From an uncultured Clostridia bacterium (GTDB lineage: Bacteria; Bacillota; Clostridia; Lachnospirales; CAG-274), in assembly GCA_910579745.1 (NCBI GenBank), contig CAJTVH010000013.1:1-60756 (forward strand): a stretch of 60,756 bases of DNA, given 5' to 3'. The notes beneath the pieces are model-generated. The model was not told where the DNA came from. It saw only the letters and a program-made list of their open reading frames with translations, and ran no database searches. Positions 59,716 to 60,756 of this stretch are shown one piece after another. The position numbers and the translations under genes are program-made. Within the stretch, counting starts at the first letter, position 1, and each line of letters begins with the position of its first letter.

Positions 59716-60756
59716 GTGTTTAAGAAATTCAGAAAATATGTAAGCGCTGTAACCGCATCCGCTGTTTTGCTTACATCGATGTTTACGACATCGTTATTTT
59801 CAACATATGTAACAGGTGACGTGTTACACATCAGCGGTACAAGTGAGGAAAACTTTACGGGTACAGTAGCTGACGACGCTGTTTTAGTCACGGCTGAAGC
59901 GAGTAAGACAAGCTTAAAAGAGGGGGATGAGTTTTTTGTTGACTTTAAAATCAAAAACAATCCCGGTTTCTATGGTTATGGTTTTACAGTAAAATATACC
60001 GACGGTGTTATCGCGCCAATGAGTTATAACGAAGACACAGACTTCGCTAAGATAGACGAATTAGACGCTAACACAGCTGTAAAATACACAAGCAAAGGAA
60101 AAAAAGAAATCGCTGTAAGCGCTTGGAGTTCTAACGCGGCAGCAGCGAAAGCGGCAAACGGAAGCTTTGGTTTCGCTGACTTGATTAACAGCGGAGCTTC
60201 AGCGGCAGAAGGCGACGGAGTTATATTCAGAGTTCCGTTTAAAGCTGTTGGAAGCGGAAACGCGAGCGTTACACTTGGAGTTAACCAAGGAAGCTTCATC
60301 AGTACTAAAGCAGGCACAACTATAGAATCATATTCACAGAGCGCTGATTTATCCGTAATCGGTGATATTAAGCCTGTAGACCAGAAAGTATATCACATAA
60401 GCGGAACCACTTCAGAAGAGTTTAATGGAGAAGTTCCAGCTGAGGCTGTAGTAGTAGAGGCTGTTCCAAGCAACGCTAAACCAGGTGTTGGTCAAGAGTT
60501 TTATGTTGACTTTAAAATCAAAAATAATCCTGGCTTCTATGGCTATGGATTTACAGTTGAGTATGATAATAATGTTGTTGATGTTATAAGTTATGACGAA
60601 AATACAGACTCTGACAAGATAGACGCGTTAGACGCTGACACAGCTGTAAAATATACAAGCAAAGGCAAGAAAGAAATTGCTGTAAGCGCTTGGAGTTCTA
60701 ACGCGGCAGCAGCGAAAGCGGCAAACGGAAGCTTTGGTTTCGCTGACTTGATTAAC
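59716..60756 (+). CDS. Secreted protein with tandem cohesin-like repeats (partial at the window end)
   Basis: GTG start at 59716 with AAGGAGG 8-9 bases upstream; the frame stays open to the window edge (347 codons visible, no stop). Signal peptide about 1-34 (A-V-T-A-S-A-V-L-L-T-S-M-F). Then a 189-residue repeat begins (V-L-H-I-S-G-T) with a cohesin-like module: F-Y-V/F-V-D-F-K-I-K-N-N-P-G-F-Y-G-Y-G-F-T-V is the typical cohesin beta-strand signature. The second copy starts at 60388. If the array continues, the product is a scaffold able to bind several dockerins, a plausible partner of the dockerin protein at 56311. Strong promoter and codon use imply high expression. Confidence 0.88.
   Translation, partial: MFKKFRKYVSAVTASAVLLTSMFTTSLFSTYVTGDVLHISGTSEENFTGTVADDAVLVTAEASKTSLKEGDEFFVDFKIKNNPGFYGYGFTVKYTDGVIAPMSYNEDTDFAKIDELDANTAVKYTSKGKKEIAVSAWSSNAAAAKAANGSFGFADLINSGASAAEGDGVIFRVPFKAVGSGNASVTLGVNQGSFISTKAGTTIESYSQSADLSVIGDIKPVDQKVYHISGTTSEEFNGEVPAEAVVVEAVPSNAKPGVGQEFYVDFKIKNNPGFYGYGFTVEYDNNVVDVISYDENTDSDKIDALDADTAVKYTSKGKKEIAVSAWSSNAAAAKAANGSFGFADLIN
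59821..60387 (+). repeat. Tandem coding repeat unit 1 (567 bp)
   Basis: Unit from V-L-H-I-S-G-T to just before V-Y-H-I-S-G-T: exactly 567 bases (189 codons). The second unit follows directly. Confidence 0.8.
60388..60756 (+). repeat. Tandem coding repeat unit 2 (cut by the window end)
   Basis: The second unit, 369 bases visible. Its last ~75 bases (from about 60682) are identical to the matching stretch of unit 1 (about 60115-60189), while the first part differs at many positions. This patchiness suggests recent gene conversion or duplication. Confidence 0.75.

Overview
The window is chromosomal DNA of an AT-rich, low-GC Gram-positive anaerobe, most likely a carbohydrate-fermenting member of the Clostridia. 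The signs are Firmicutes-type ribosome binding sites (AAGGAGG 6-10 bases before ATG/GTG/TTG), an AdhE alcohol/aldehyde dehydrogenase, a PrsA-type foldase beside mfd, a xylulokinase, a TRAP-type binding lipoprotein, and, at the right end, large secreted proteins with cohesin-like and dockerin modules as in cellulosome-like assemblies. The species cannot be fixed from the sequence alone. Coordinates I read by eye may be off by one or two bases for short sites.

Layout. 1-592: a tRNA cluster (Asn, Glu-UUC, Cys, Glu-CUC), with an unexplained foldable segment after tRNA-Asn and a strong terminator. 668-4162: two consecutive ECF sigma factor/membrane-anchored anti-sigma cassettes. 4364-5404 (minus): a response regulator whose HD-GYP-like output has lost its catalytic residues. 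5968-13599: purK, pth, mfd, carD (minus) and a PrsA/parvulin foldase. 13741-19619 (minus): adhE with a Rex-like operator, an orphan TRAP binding protein and xylB. 19912-24853 (minus): a small membrane protein, a DUF815 AAA+ ATPase, an Orn/Lys/Arg decarboxylase-family enzyme and cardiolipin synthase. 25516-30504: typA/bipA, a SpoVB/MurJ-type flippase and a Nudix hydrolase, separated by miniature repeats. 31274-36563: a stalk-domain/TolC-like fusion, then a SLOG protein, serS and a family 2 glycosyltransferase on the minus strand. 37676-41859: a small XRE regulator, yebC (minus), two small membrane proteins (DUF4234, DUF2752) and a second flippase. 42342-48417: an orphan FliD-like protein, obgE, yhbY, a secreted nuclease-fold protein with six helix-hairpin-helix repeats, and a TSCPD protein. 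48998-54785: a 1065-residue PAS-GGDEF-GAF-GGDEF-EAL protein, a secreted stalk-domain protein and a cyclophilin lipoprotein. 56311-60756: two large secreted proteins with cohesin-like repeats, the last cut by the window edge.

How it fits together. Much of the window is housekeeping (tRNA, translation GTPases, transcription-repair coupling, purine synthesis, serine charging), with an envelope and secretion layer over it: two flippases, cardiolipin synthase, PrsA and cyclophilin foldases, three or four large exported proteins, and signalling proteins (two ECF systems, one c-di-GMP protein, one response regulator).

The gaps are unusually rich in short palindromic, transposase-free repeats. I can see three nearly identical ~165 bp copies of one family, at least four solo ends of it, and pairs from several other families. 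Several sit in leaders or at gene ends, where they could act as terminators or RNA structures. The most interesting coding loci are the catalytically degraded SNase-fold/six-HhH secreted protein, the TolC-like fusion, the orphan FliD-like protein, and the right-end cohesin/dockerin proteins with a ~520-base leader and 567-base tandem repeats.
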